Program-made: the position numbers and the translations under genes | Notes under the pieces: generated by a model | The model's database searches: none | The model's input: the letters and a program-made list of their open reading frames with translations, nothing else | What the model was told of the DNA's origin: nothing | Assembly: GCA_023387815.1 (NCBI GenBank) | Contig: JAEWHK010000017.1 | Span: forward strand, 1-50,303 | Direction of reading: 5' to 3' | Length of the DNA stretch: 50,303 nucleotides | DNA from: Pseudomonadota bacterium | GTDB lineage: Bacteria > Pseudomonadota > Gammaproteobacteria > Burkholderiales > Burkholderiaceae_B | Shown here: positions 33,052 through 41,894 of the stretch, in pieces | Layout of the letters: the number at the start of each line of letters is the position of its first letter | Position numbering within the stretch: the first letter of the stretch is position 1

Positions 33052-34998
33052 TTATTCGATTTCAGATTCGGCAGATAACGCTTCGATAGACTCCTGCACC
33101 TGCAGCCATTGGTCTTCCAGAGTCTGCGCTTTGCCGGTCAGTTCGCCATGCTCGGCCAGTACCGTAACGCGTTCGTCCCGACGTTCTTCGGAATAAAAAC
33201 TTTCGTCCGCAATTAACGCGTTGATCTGGGCAATTCGCTGATTGACGGCGTCCATGGATTTCTCCAGCTCCGACAGTCGCTTGTCCAGCGGTTTGCGCAG
33301 TCGGGCAATGCGCTGTCGTTCCTCTGCCTGCTGCCGGCGGACCGTTTTTCTGTCTGGCGACGCGTTTCCACCTTCGGCCGACTGGGCAGCCTCGCGTATC
33401 TCCTGACGCTGGGCCAGCGCGCGCTGATTGAGCCAGTCGCGATAGTCATCCAGGTCACCGTCGAATTCCTGTACGTGACCGTCAGCGACAATCCAGAAGC
33501 TGTCTACGGTGGTTCGCAGCAGATGCCGGTCGTGTGACACCATCAGCATACTGCCTTCAAATTCGGCCAGCGCGGTTGCCAGTGCCTCACGTGTATCCAC
33601 GTCCAGATGGTTGCTGGGTTCGTCAAGCAGCAGGAGGTTTGGCTTCTGCCAGACAATCAGCGACAGTGCCAGTCGGGCTTTTTCACCGCCGGAAAAGGGA
33701 GCAACCTTGTCGTTGACCTTATCACCGCCAAATCCGAATCCACCCAGATAGTTGCGCAGTTCCTGTTCGCGTGCCTGAGGCGCAATGCGCTGCAAGTGTT
33801 GCAGCGGACTTGCATCCACATCCAGCATGTCCAGTTGATGCTGGGCGAAATAGCCGATCTCCAGTCCTTTGGATGGCTTGTAGTTGCCGGCCAGAGGAGC
33901 CAGTTCCCGGGCGATGGTTTTGATCAGGGTACTTTTACCGGCCCCATTGACACCGAGTACACCGATCCTTGCACCGCCGCGGATCATGAGTTCAATATCC
34001 GTCAGAATGACGGTCCTGTTCCCGTGCTCGTCCGTATAACCGGTAGACACCTTATCCAGCCGCAGCAGCGGATCCGGCATGCTGGGCGGGGAGGGGATAT
34101 GAATGTAGATTCCCGACTCGGCCTGTAACGGCGCGAGTTTTTCCATACGGGCAAGTGCCTTGACACGACTCTGTGCCTGTTTGGCTTTGGTGGCTTTCGC
34201 CTTGAAACGGTCAATAAACGATTGCAGCCTGGCGGTTTCGCGGCTCTGACGTTCTATGGCGACCTGCAGTTGTCGAACACGCTCGGCCCGCTGCGTCAGG
34301 AAATCGTCATAACCACCCTTGTAGCGCACCAGTTTTTGCTGGTCGACATGCAGAATCGTGCGGGCTACCGCATTCAGAAATTCGGTATCGTGCGAGATCA
34401 GTATGACGGTGCCTTCGTAGGCGCCCAGCCATTTCTCCAGCCACAGCATGGCATCCAGATCCAGGTGGTTGGTGGGTTCGTCAAGCAGCAGTAATTCAGA
34501 CGGGGCCATCAGGGCTCGGGCGAGGGCCAGACGCATCTGCCAGCCACCTGAAAAACTGTTGACCGGCTGGCTCCACTGATCCGGTCTGAAACCCAGGCCG
34601 GCCAGCAACTGCTCGGCGCGCGAAGGCGCGCTCCATGCATCGGCTTCCATCAGTGCCGTTTCCAGTTCGGCAATGCGCGACCCTTCGCTGTCAGGAGTAC
34701 TGGCTCGCTCAGCCTGCAGTTGACGCAGGTGTCTGTCTCCGTCAATAACAAACTCCCGGGCTGGCTGGGTGGTGGCGTGAATTTCCTGTTCTACCGTTGC
34801 AATGCGCCAGGATTCCGGTATGAACAGATCACCTGCGTCTGCATCAATCTTTCCCTGTAAAAGGGCGAACAAAGTGGTTTTTCCGGAGCCATTTTTTCCG
34901 ACGACACCGACACGTTCCTTGGGGTGAACGACAAAATCGGCATTCTCCAGCAGCACTTTGGTGCCACGCCGTAAAGTAAGACCAGAAGAGCGAATCAA
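33052..34998 (-). CDS. ABC-F family ATPase (YheS-like, ribosome-associated)
   Basis: This 648-residue soluble protein has two ABC domains and no membrane domain. Domain 1 (about 1-240) has GKNGSGKTT, the signature FSGGWQMRLALARAL and LLLDEPTNHLD. A basic linker with FKAKATKAKQAQSRVKAL follows (about 265-285). Domain 2 (about 315-530) has GVNGAGKST, FSGGEKARLALS and LLLLDEPSNHLD. The C-terminus (about 560-648) is coiled coil. Length and start recall E. coli YheS, a translation factor-type ABC-F. The start is TTG at 34998; an in-frame stop lies shortly upstream and no ATG is available there. It follows prmB on the same strand. Confidence 0.93.
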   Translation of the reverse strand: MIRSSGLTLRRGTKVLLENADFVVHPKERVGVVGKNGSGKTTLFALLQGKIDADAGDLFIPESWRIATVEQEIHATTQPAREFVIDGDRHLRQLQAERASTPDSEGSRIAELETALMEADAWSAPSRAEQLLAGLGFRPDQWSQPVNSFSGGWQMRLALARALMAPSELLLLDEPTNHLDLDAMLWLEKWLGAYEGTVILISHDTEFLNAVARTILHVDQQKLVRYKGGYDDFLTQRAERVRQLQVAIERQSRETARLQSFIDRFKAKATKAKQAQSRVKALARMEKLAPLQAESGIYIHIPSPPSMPDPLLRLDKVSTGYTDEHGNRTVILTDIELMIRGGARIGVLGVNGAGKSTLIKTIARELAPLAGNYKPSKGLEIGYFAQHQLDMLDVDASPLQHLQRIAPQAREQELRNYLGGFGFGGDKVNDKVAPFSGGEKARLALSLIVWQKPNLLLLDEPSNHLDVDTREALATALAEFEGSMLMVSHDRHLLRTTVDSFWIVADGHVQEFDGDLDDYRDWLNQRALAQRQEIREAAQSAEGGNASPDRKTVRRQQAEERQRIARLRKPLDKRLSELEKSMDAVNQRIAQINALIADESFYSEERRDERVTVLAEHGELTGKAQTLEDQWLQVQESIEALSAESEIE

Positions 34999-35066
34999 AA
35001 CGTATAGCCTGAATGGTAGTTGTTAGATGAATGGGAATCCGTTGGCAGGCGTTGCGCTGCCGTCGG

Positions 35067-35966
35067 TCATAATGTCTGCAACTGCGCCCGGGTCAGCAGC
35101 AGCAGGGAATCGTCGGCTTCGCTGGTTTCAAGAAAGACAGGGTTCAGCGTGGGGAAGGCATTCATGAAGTTTTCGTATTCATTGCCTATCTCAAGAATGA
35201 GGATGCCGTCTTCACGTAAATGCGCTGCACCCTGACGCAGGATCAGCCGAATCACATCCATGCCATCCTCGCCACCCGCCAGCGCCAATACCGGTTCCTG
35301 CTGATACTCGCTGGGCAACTGGGCCATTGATGTACTGTTCACGTACGGTGGATTGCAGACGATCACATCGTACTGCCGTCCGTCCAGTGGAGCGTAAAGA
35401 TCACCCTGCAGAACCGATACCCGTTCTGCGAGCTCGTACATCTGAACATTGCGCTCGGCCAGCCGGATTGCGTGTTCAGACAAATCCACGGCATCTACCC
35501 GGGCAGATGGGAAGGCGAGGGCGGCAAGAATAGCCAGACAACCGGAGCCGGTGCACAGATCCAGTACATCCTGAACGGCATCGGGATCTTCGACCCAGGG
35601 TTCCAGTTGCTCGGCCAGCAGCTCAGATATCGGCGAGCGGGGAACAATGACGCGCTTGTCTGTCAGAAAACGATGACCCTGCAGCCAGGCTTCGCCAGTC
35701 AGATAGGCAAGCGGCACGCGTTTTTTGACACGCAGTTCTATCAGGCTGATGCATTTTTTCTTTTCATCTTCAAGCAGTCTTGCGTCCAGGAACGGATCCA
35801 GCGTGTCCAGTGGCAGATGCAGCGTAGACAGCACCAGATAAACGGCTTCATCCCAGGCGTTGTCGCTGCCGTGACCGAAGGCCAGTTTTGCATCGTTGAA
35901 GCGGGAAACGGCATAACGGATGATGTCACGTACCGTTTTCAGTTCATTGTGAATTTTCGAAGCCAT
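35067..35966 (-). CDS. prmB: Ribosomal protein L3 N5-glutamine methyltransferase
   Basis: This 299-residue SAM-dependent enzyme methylates a glutamine of ribosomal protein uL3. Signatures are LDLCTGSGCLAILAAL (SAM-binding), AVDLSEHAIRLAERN, and the catalytic NPPY in VCNPPYVNSTSM. The N-terminal helical region (VRDIIRYAVSRFNDAKLAFGHG) and the length distinguish PrmB from PrmC. It lies 47 bases downstream of dapE on the same strand, a frequent arrangement in Alcaligenaceae. Confidence 0.94.
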   Translation of the reverse strand: MASKIHNELKTVRDIIRYAVSRFNDAKLAFGHGSDNAWDEAVYLVLSTLHLPLDTLDPFLDARLLEDEKKKCISLIELRVKKRVPLAYLTGEAWLQGHRFLTDKRVIVPRSPISELLAEQLEPWVEDPDAVQDVLDLCTGSGCLAILAALAFPSARVDAVDLSEHAIRLAERNVQMYELAERVSVLQGDLYAPLDGRQYDVIVCNPPYVNSTSMAQLPSEYQQEPVLALAGGEDGMDVIRLILRQGAAHLREDGILILEIGNEYENFMNAFPTLNPVFLETSEADDSLLLLTRAQLQTL

Positions 35967-36013
35967 TTGCTATCCATTGTGAAGGTATTGAGGGGCGGTA
36001 AAGCAGCGACAGT

Positions 36014-37156
36014 CTACAGCAAAAGGTTTTCAAGCGTTTTACGGTAGATGGCGACCAGCGGCTCCAGGCTTGCGACCTCGATATTCTCGTTAACCTGATG
36101 GATGGTGGCGTTGATCGGGCCGAACTCAATGACCTGCGGACAGATTTTTGCAATGAATCTGCCGTCCGATGTACCGCCTGTCGTTGAGAGTTCGGTTTGT
36201 ACTCCGGTCACCTCGCGGATGGCTTTCTCCATCGCCTGAGACAGATCACCGCGTGGCGTCAGGAACGGTTCACCACCCAGCGTCCATTCGATGGTGCTTT
36301 CCAGTTTGTGCGCATCCAGAATAGCCTGAACGCGCGATTTCAGAGATTCAACCGTGCTCGCTGTGGAAAAGCGGATATTGAAGAGAAACTCCGCCGTGCC
36401 GGGCACAACATTGGTCGCGCCGGTGCCGGAGTGGAAATTGGAAATCTGGAAAGTCGTAGGTGGAAAATACTCGTTGCCCTGATCCCATTCCGTGCTGGCC
36501 AGTTCATGCAGCGCCGGGGCACAAAGATGAATCGGGTTTCTGGCAAGATGAGGATAGGCGACGTGACCCTGCAGACCCCTAATGACAACCTTTCCCGAGA
36601 GCGAACCGCGTCGTCCGTTCTTGATCACGTCTCCCAGCGCGTTTGTGGACGTGGGTTCACCGACGATACAGTAATCGGGGTGAATGTTCTGCTGACTCAG
36701 ATAGTCGCAGACTTTGACGGTACCATTGATGGAGGGGCCTTCTTCATCTGATGTAATCAGCATGGCGATGGAGCCCTTATGATCAGGATGCGCTTGAACA
36801 AACTCACTGGCGGCAACGGTGAATGCAGCGATGGAGCTTTTCATGTCTGCAGCACCACGACCATAAAGCCTGCCATCCCGAATCTCTGGGGCAAACGGAT
36901 CGCTTTCCCACTGAGATAGCGGGCCGGTAGGGACCACATCCGTGTGGCCCGCAAAAACCACCAAGGGTGCGGCGGTATTGCGCCGCAGCCACAGATTTTG
37001 CACGTCTTCAAAAGGCAAGTGTTCCGCCTTGAAGCCGGCATTGGCCAGCTCGCCGGCCAGCAGTTGCTGACAGCCCTGGTCGTCTGGCGTCACCGATGGG
37101 CGCGCGATCAGCGCCTTGGTAAGCGCCAGAACGGGTGAAAGGGTCACATCGCTCAT
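36014..37156 (-). CDS. dapE: Succinyl-diaminopimelate desuccinylase
   Basis: This 380-residue di-zinc peptidase-fold enzyme removes succinate from N-succinyl-LL-diaminopimelate, leading to diaminopimelate for lysine and peptidoglycan. Zinc and catalytic motifs are FAGHTDVVPTG (His, Asp), GRGAADMKSS (Asp), SDEEGPSINGT (Glu, Glu), SGKVVIRGLQGHVAYPHLARNP split across the dimerisation domain, and INATIHQVNE (His). The length is typical. The ATG lies two bases after the dapD stop, so the two are translationally linked. Confidence 0.96.
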   Translation of the reverse strand: MSDVTLSPVLALTKALIARPSVTPDDQGCQQLLAGELANAGFKAEHLPFEDVQNLWLRRNTAAPLVVFAGHTDVVPTGPLSQWESDPFAPEIRDGRLYGRGAADMKSSIAAFTVAASEFVQAHPDHKGSIAMLITSDEEGPSINGTVKVCDYLSQQNIHPDYCIVGEPTSTNALGDVIKNGRRGSLSGKVVIRGLQGHVAYPHLARNPIHLCAPALHELASTEWDQGNEYFPPTTFQISNFHSGTGATNVVPGTAEFLFNIRFSTASTVESLKSRVQAILDAHKLESTIEWTLGGEPFLTPRGDLSQAMEKAIREVTGVQTELSTTGGTSDGRFIAKICPQVIEFGPINATIHQVNENIEVASLEPLVAIYRKTLENLLL

Positions 37157-37158
37157 GC

Positions 37159-37980
37159 TTATGCCCGCAGCAGATCGTTGATGCTGGTTTTTTCGCGTGT
37201 TTTGGCGTCAACGCGCTTGACGATGACAGCGCAGGCCAGGCTGTGCGAGCCGTCTGCAGCAGGCAGCGAACCAGGAACAACGACAGAGCCTGAAGGTACG
37301 CGACCGTATGTGACTTCTCCTGTCTCCCGGTTGTAGATTTTGGTGCTTTGCGAAATAAACACGCCCATGGCAAGGACGGAATTTTCTTCGATAATGACCC
37401 CTTCCACGACTTCAGAGCGGGCACCGATAAAACAGTTATCCTCGATGATAGTAGGATTGGCCTGCAGTGGCTCCAGTACGCCACCAATGCCTACGCCACC
37501 AGACAGGTGCACGTTCTTGCCGATCTGTGCGCAGGAGCCAACCGTCGCCCAGGTATCGACCATCGTGTTTTCGTCAACGTAGGCACCGATATTCACGTAG
37601 GAAGGCATCAGCACAACATTTTTGCCGATAAAGGCTCCACGGCGCGCCACGGCGTTGGGCACCACACGATAGCCGCCTTTTTTGAAATCGTCTGCGCTGA
37701 AATCCTGGAATTTGAGCGGGACTTTGTCGAAAAACTGCATTGGTGGATGATTCATCACTTCGTTATCGTTCAAACGGAATGACAGCAGCACGGCTTTCTT
37801 CAGCCACTGATTGACGACCCAGTCACCGTCCTTCTTTTCAGCAACCCGCAGGGTGCCCGCATCCAGTCCGGCGAGGGCGGTATTGACGGCGTCGCGCACT
37901 TCAGCAGCGGCGGTGGCAGAAGAAAGGTTGGCGCGGTCATCCCACGCTTTTTCCAGAACGGTTTGAAGATCAGTAGTCAT
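37159..37980 (-). CDS. dapD: 2,3,4,5-tetrahydropyridine-2,6-dicarboxylate N-succinyltransferase
   Basis: This 273-residue enzyme transfers succinyl from succinyl-CoA to tetrahydrodipicolinate in the succinylase route to diaminopimelate. The middle of the protein shows left-handed beta-helix hexapeptide repeats (IGKNVVLMPSYVNIGAYVDE, then IGKNVHLSGGVGIGGVLE). The N-terminal helical domain begins TDLQTVLEKAWDDRANLS. The C-terminus retains AVIVKRVDAKTREKTS. The length is normal. It lies between dapC and dapE in a dapC-D-E cluster. Confidence 0.97.
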   Translation of the reverse strand: MTTDLQTVLEKAWDDRANLSSATAAAEVRDAVNTALAGLDAGTLRVAEKKDGDWVVNQWLKKAVLLSFRLNDNEVMNHPPMQFFDKVPLKFQDFSADDFKKGGYRVVPNAVARRGAFIGKNVVLMPSYVNIGAYVDENTMVDTWATVGSCAQIGKNVHLSGGVGIGGVLEPLQANPTIIEDNCFIGARSEVVEGVIIEENSVLAMGVFISQSTKIYNRETGEVTYGRVPSGSVVVPGSLPAADGSHSLACAVIVKRVDAKTREKTSINDLLRA

Positions 37981-38121
37981 AGTCGTTGGTTATAAGGTGA
38001 TTAAAAATAAGGTTAAGCCCGATAGCAGGGTAAAACAGCGATGTTATAAAACAAAGGCGCAATGAGCGAAGACAATGAGCGCGGACCTGTTATTGACACG
38101 ATCTGCGCGTTTCTTCCTCGT

Positions 38122-39318
38122 TCAATAGTGGTCGCGTACAAATCGTGCAATACGCTCAGCGCCTTCGACGCATTGCTCCAGTGGTGCGACCAGCGCCAGC
38201 CGAATACGGTTGGTGCCCGGATTCACGCCATGTGCCTCGCGCGCCAGATAACTGCCGGGCAGGGCGGTGACGTGCTGCTCTGCAAACAGGTCGCGCACGA
38301 ACTGTGCATCGTCTCCAGGTGTTCCTGCCCAGAAATAAAACGAGGCATCGGGCATTTTTACATTCAGTACGTCAGACAGGATGGGATAGACCGCATCAAA
38401 TTTGGCGTTGTATAAGGCCCGGTTCTGTTGAACGTGAGTTTCATCGTTCCAGGCTGCAATACTGGCGGCACTGAATACGGGGCTCATGGCGCTGCCGTGA
38501 TAGGTTCTGTACAACAGGAAAGACTTGAGCAACTCGGCATCGCCGGCCACAAAACCGGACCGCATGCCGGGAACATTCGAGCGCTTGGACAGACTGGAGA
38601 AGCAGACGCAATTTTTGAAATCGCTGCGACCGAGTCGATGGGCTGCCTGCAGGACGCCTACCGGACGTTGTGTTTCGTCAAAGTAGATTTCTGAATAGCA
38701 TTCATCCGAGGCAATGACAAAACCATAGCGATCCGAAAGTTCAAACAGGACTTTCCATTCAGCCTCTGGCATGACGTTGCCCGCCGGATTGCCGGGCGAA
38801 CAGACAAACAGCAGTTGCGTTTTCTCCCATACTGCGTCTGGAATTGCCGACCAGTCAGGACCAAAATTGCGCTCTGCGACCGCATTGACAAAATACGGCT
38901 GGGCACCACCCAACAGGGCGGCTCCTTCGTAAATCTGATAGAACGGGTTCGGACAAATCACCAGGCTGTCCGGTGCGCCATCAAGCACCACCTGGGCGAA
39001 GGAAAACAACGCCTCGCGTGAGCCCAGGCATGGCAGCACCTGCGTGTCCGCATCCGGCTCTGGAATGTCGTAACGACGCCCGATCCAGCCCGCAATGGCT
39101 TCACGCAGCGCAGCATCCCCTTTTGTGGGCGGGTAGGCCGACAGACCAGCCAGATGACTGGCAATGGCGTCGTTTACCAGCGCTGGCGTGGCGTGCTTGG
39201 GTTCGCCAATAGACAGATTGATATGTGAGAGCTCAGCCGGCGGCTTTGCCGCGGTTGCGAGCAGCGCGCGCAACTTCTCAAACGGATACGGTTGCAGCAG
39301 ACTTAATTTGGGATTCAT
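38122..39318 (-). CDS. dapC: Succinyldiaminopimelate transaminase
   Basis: This 398-residue PLP enzyme (class I/II aminotransferase) forms N-succinyl-LL-diaminopimelate. Evidence: NPKLSLLQPYPFEKLRALL and NLSIGEPKHATP at the start, CLGSREALFSFAQ, NPFYQIYEGAALL, CSPGNPAGNV, and the PLP-lysine in FSSLSKRSNVPGMRSG. The start at 39318 is chosen over an open frame 11 codons longer because AAGGT precedes it and family members begin MNP. It heads the minus-strand dapC-dapD-dapE-prmB-ABC-F series, with 141 bases before dapD. Confidence 0.94.
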   Translation of the reverse strand: MNPKLSLLQPYPFEKLRALLATAAKPPAELSHINLSIGEPKHATPALVNDAIASHLAGLSAYPPTKGDAALREAIAGWIGRRYDIPEPDADTQVLPCLGSREALFSFAQVVLDGAPDSLVICPNPFYQIYEGAALLGGAQPYFVNAVAERNFGPDWSAIPDAVWEKTQLLFVCSPGNPAGNVMPEAEWKVLFELSDRYGFVIASDECYSEIYFDETQRPVGVLQAAHRLGRSDFKNCVCFSSLSKRSNVPGMRSGFVAGDAELLKSFLLYRTYHGSAMSPVFSAASIAAWNDETHVQQNRALYNAKFDAVYPILSDVLNVKMPDASFYFWAGTPGDDAQFVRDLFAEQHVTALPGSYLAREAHGVNPGTNRIRLALVAPLEQCVEGAERIARFVRDHY

Positions 39319-39509
39319 GACAGACCTTGCGTAGATTCGCAAGTTTACCATTTATGGACAGGATTCAGCAGTTTGACAAGAGGTAAACGCGAGTCCGTAA
39401 GGGGGAAAAAAGACCTTCCGCTTGTACAGATCATTTCGGATGACTTTCTGGCAGATCGGCGTACTTTCGAGGGGATTCGCGTTTAAATACGCGAGATTGA
39501 CATATTTCC

Positions 39510-39539
39510 TTTACGCACACCGGCAAAGCCTACTATAAT
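39510..39539 (+). promoter_or_regulatory. Promoter of tRNA-Leu
   Basis: A consensus -10 TATAAT (39534-39539) lies 14 bases before the tRNA, with TTTACG (39510-39515) as a fair -35 at 18-base spacing. A TTGACA at 39497-39502 is too far (31 bases) to pair with this -10. Confidence 0.65.
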
Positions 39540-39553
39540 CCCCGTTCTTTGAT

Positions 39554-39638
39554 GCGAGCGTGGCGGAATTGGTAGACGCACTGGATTTAGGTTCCAGCGC
39601 CGAAAGGTGTAAGAGTTCGAGTCTCTTCGCTCGCACCA
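39554..39638 (+). tRNA. tRNA-Leu (anticodon UAG)
   Basis: An 85-base cloverleaf with CCA encoded. The acceptor stem GCGAGCG (39554-39560) pairs with CGCTCGC (39628-39634), then ACCA. TGGCGGAATTGGTAGACGC is the leucine-type D arm. The anticodon stem CTGGA/TCCAG encloses TTTAGGT, with anticodon TAG at 39588-39590. A long variable arm and GTTCGAGTC T-loop follow. It reads CUN leucine codons. Confidence 0.97.
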
Positions 39639-40039
39639 AATACTTTATATCCTTTGATTGAACAATATCAATAATCAATAAAATCAATGGGTTGGCGTAT
39701 TTGTTGCACTTCGTTTTACGCCCTTGGACCGCGAAAAATCCACTGTTTGCAGTCAATCTACCCAAAATCTCCCCACCTTTCTACGCACGAGAGGCGTGGG
39801 AATAAATAGCATCTTCGATATTTGTTATGGTTTCCGGATCCCGGAAAACAGCAAACACAATCTAACGGTTCAATCTGAGCGCAGATCAAGGCATCAGAAA
39901 AAGCTGACGTTGATAATGCATATCGAAACTTCAGCGACCGCAAGGAAAAGCTCACCAATTCACGGAATTGCCCGGTCTCCCCGCAGGGCGCTTTCCAAGA
40001 GTCCGATCAGCAACGTTAATCAGTAATCGAGGTGACACC
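39639..40039. other. Gene-poor patch after tRNA-Leu, with a broken open frame
   Basis: About 400 AT-richer bases follow the tRNA. A hairpin TTTCCGG-ATC-CCGGAAA lies at 39831-39847. A start-less open frame from 39879 to a TAA at 40017-40019 encodes about 46 residues with protein-like composition (EKADVDNAYRNFSDRKEKL), possibly the 3' end of a lost gene. No second copy of the tRNA 3' end was seen nearby, so no attachment-site pair can be claimed. Confidence 0.4.
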
Positions 40040-40273
40040 ATGAATACAGATCCTATTGATCAAGACATGAATGACCCTGAATATTTGGAGTGGGTTAAGG
40101 AACAAACAACTTACGTAGACGGTTCACCTGAAGAACTCGCGCTATTTCAGGAATTGGGAATAGACGATTGTATAGACTCAGCTGAAGGCACTCTGATGCC
40201 CGAGGAAATCGAAGTCTTAAGAAAAGAATATCGCGCTTCACATACCCAGAACCACGAAATCCAAAGACCGTAA
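40040..40273 (+). CDS. Small acidic orphan protein
   Basis: I do not recognise this 77-residue protein. It is strongly acidic (DPIDQDMNDPEYLEWVKEQ, SPEELALFQELGIDDCID), with no membrane segment and a more basic C-terminus. GAGGTGA lies five bases before the ATG. It has lower GC than its neighbours, lies in the patch behind tRNA-Leu and ends before a strong terminator, so it has the layout of a complete single-gene unit. It may be a relic or cargo of an element once inserted at the tRNA (inference). Confidence 0.6.
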   Translation: MNTDPIDQDMNDPEYLEWVKEQTTYVDGSPEELALFQELGIDDCIDSAEGTLMPEEIEVLRKEYRASHTQNHEIQRP

Positions 40274-40298
40274 AACCAAGAAATTCAGACCGGAAAAC

Positions 40299-40330
40299 AA
40301 AAACGGGGCAGTTGTATCTGCCCCGTTTTT
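40299..40330. terminator. Strong bidirectional terminator
   Basis: AAAAACGGGGCAG (40299-40311) and CTGCCCCGTTTTT (40318-40330) form a 13-bp perfect stem with loop TTGTAT and T run to 40331. A and T tracts on both sides let it serve the acidic orphan gene (plus) and the YdcH-type gene (minus), which converge here. Confidence 0.9.
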
Positions 40331-40341
40331 TGATGGTCGCT

Positions 40342-40560
40342 TCAGGTTGCGGCGCGTTCTTTCAGAATGCTATATAGCTGATCTTTGAGCTGGAGTTTTT
40401 CTTTCTTCTTTTTCTCGATCTCTGTGTGCTTTTCACTGAAATCCTGGGTTTCCAGCTTTTGCAGTTCCTGATCCAGTTCATTATGTTTGTTGAAAAGACG
40501 CTTGAAATTGGCGTCTTCCTCTTTAAGCCGGGATATTAAATCTCGATATTCAGGGAACAT
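40342..40560 (-). CDS. YdcH family small coiled-coil protein (DUF465)
   Basis: This 72-residue cytoplasmic protein is almost entirely helical and charged, beginning MFPEYRDLISRLKEEDANF with FNKHNELDQELQKLE after it. This is the typical start and heptad pattern of the YdcH/DUF465 family. A lysine-rich IEKKKKEKLQLKDQLY segment follows. The function is unknown. GGAGG precedes the ATG. It is a single-gene unit ending at the shared terminator. Confidence 0.9.
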   Translation of the reverse strand: MFPEYRDLISRLKEEDANFKRLFNKHNELDQELQKLETQDFSEKHTEIEKKKKEKLQLKDQLYSILKERAAT

Positions 40561-40666
40561 AATGACGACCTCCGTCTGTTGTCAATGGAAAATCCATTAT
40601 ACCGACATTAGTTGCCGCCCCCAATAAGCAGGAGCGACATGCATCAGTGTGAGTAACGGTAACAGC

Positions 40667-41782
40667 TTATTCGGCCGGAGGGGGCGGTCTGCGATGCGTG
40701 ACCGGCGCTGTTCTGTTCTTGTCGTTCAGATTGACTGCCGCAGGGAAAAGATCCCAGATCGCGATGAACATCGCCGCAATCAGAGGGCCAATCACAAACC
40801 CGGTGAGCCCGAACACAGACAAACCGCCCAGCGTTGAGATCAGTACCAGATAATCCGGCATTTTCGTATCTTTACCCACGAGCAGGGGGCGCAGAATATT
40901 ATCGGACAGGCCAATAACCAAAAACCCGAACAGGATCAGAATGATGCCACTCCAGATACTGCCGGAGACCAGAAAATAAATGGCAACCGGTGCCCAGACA
41001 ATCGCTGCACCTACGGCTGGCAGCAAAGACAGAAAGCCCATCACCACGCCCCACAGCAGGGCACCCTGGATGCCAAGTATCCAGAATATCAATCCTCCCA
41101 GTAGGCCTTGGACGGCAGCGATGACGACATTTCCTTTCACGGTTGCACGCACCACAGTATTGAATTTCTGAAACAGAAACTGCTTGTGTTCGTCCGTCAG
41201 CGGAATCAGATTTTTAATGCGATGCGTCAGCGCCGACCCATCCTTTAGCAGGAAGAAAAGCAGGTACAGCATGATGCAGAATTCAACCAGAAAGGAAAAG
41301 AAATTCTGTCCGATGTCAAAGGCCTGGGTGGCCAGATACTTGCTTGCCTGCATCATGCTGGAAGAGATTTTTGCGTACAGCGATGACAGGTTATAGATTT
41401 CAAACTGAGCCAGGAACCCGCGCACAGATTCGGGCAGGGCATTGGAAATCTGGCTGGCATATTCAGCAATATTAAACTGGCCGGACTCGACCCGCTGATA
41501 GAGCATCAGCGATTCATTGATCAGGGAAATGGTAATCAGGATCAATGGGATGATCGCAATCATCAGGCAAATGATGAGTGTGATAATGGATACTGTCGTG
41601 TGCCTGCCAGGCATGCGTTCAAGAATCCACAATTGCAGCGGGCGGAAAAGCACCGCCAGAACGATAGCCCAGAAGATCGCGCCGTAAAAGGGAAGGAGGA
41701 TTTTCAGAAATGCGAGTGAAGCCGCAATCAGAATAATAATGAAAGTATTGAAGTAAATACTTGAGCGGTTCAGATAAGCCAT
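40667..41782 (-). CDS. AI-2E family transporter (PerM/TqsA-like)
   Basis: This 371-residue inner-membrane protein has about eight helices. Typical elements are LPFYGAIFWAIVLAVLFRPL near the N-terminus, VKGNVVIAAVQGLLGGLIFW, the LWGVVMGFLSLLPAVGAAIVW stretch, and FVIGPLIAAMFIAIWDLF near the end. A long loop follows helix three, as in the family. Members are proposed exporters of autoinducer-2 or other solutes; the substrate here is unknown. It stands alone, divergent from the lipoprotein gene. Confidence 0.92.
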   Translation of the reverse strand: MAYLNRSSIYFNTFIIILIAASLAFLKILLPFYGAIFWAIVLAVLFRPLQLWILERMPGRHTTVSIITLIICLMIAIIPLILITISLINESLMLYQRVESGQFNIAEYASQISNALPESVRGFLAQFEIYNLSSLYAKISSSMMQASKYLATQAFDIGQNFFSFLVEFCIMLYLLFFLLKDGSALTHRIKNLIPLTDEHKQFLFQKFNTVVRATVKGNVVIAAVQGLLGGLIFWILGIQGALLWGVVMGFLSLLPAVGAAIVWAPVAIYFLVSGSIWSGIILILFGFLVIGLSDNILRPLLVGKDTKMPDYLVLISTLGGLSVFGLTGFVIGPLIAAMFIAIWDLFPAAVNLNDKNRTAPVTHRRPPPPAE

Positions 41783-41894
41783 AATGGGTGCCGAAGCATA
41801 AGTCGCGTTGCTGCCATTCTAGATGATTTTTTTCGATTTCCAGGATTTATTCTTTACAATGGTGGCAAATCTGCAATACAGGTGAAATAGTCCC

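Noticed and set aside
35472..36047. A 191-codon plus-strand frame opposite prmB
   Set aside because: It is a shadow of prmB, whose motifs and length are clear. The same applies to other long opposite-strand frames in nrdA, uvrB, asd and rdgC.
39511..39765. An 84-codon minus-strand frame across tRNA-Leu encoding RAKRLELLHLSALEPKS
   Set aside because: This is the well-known false protein produced by translating the antisense strand of a leucine tRNA.
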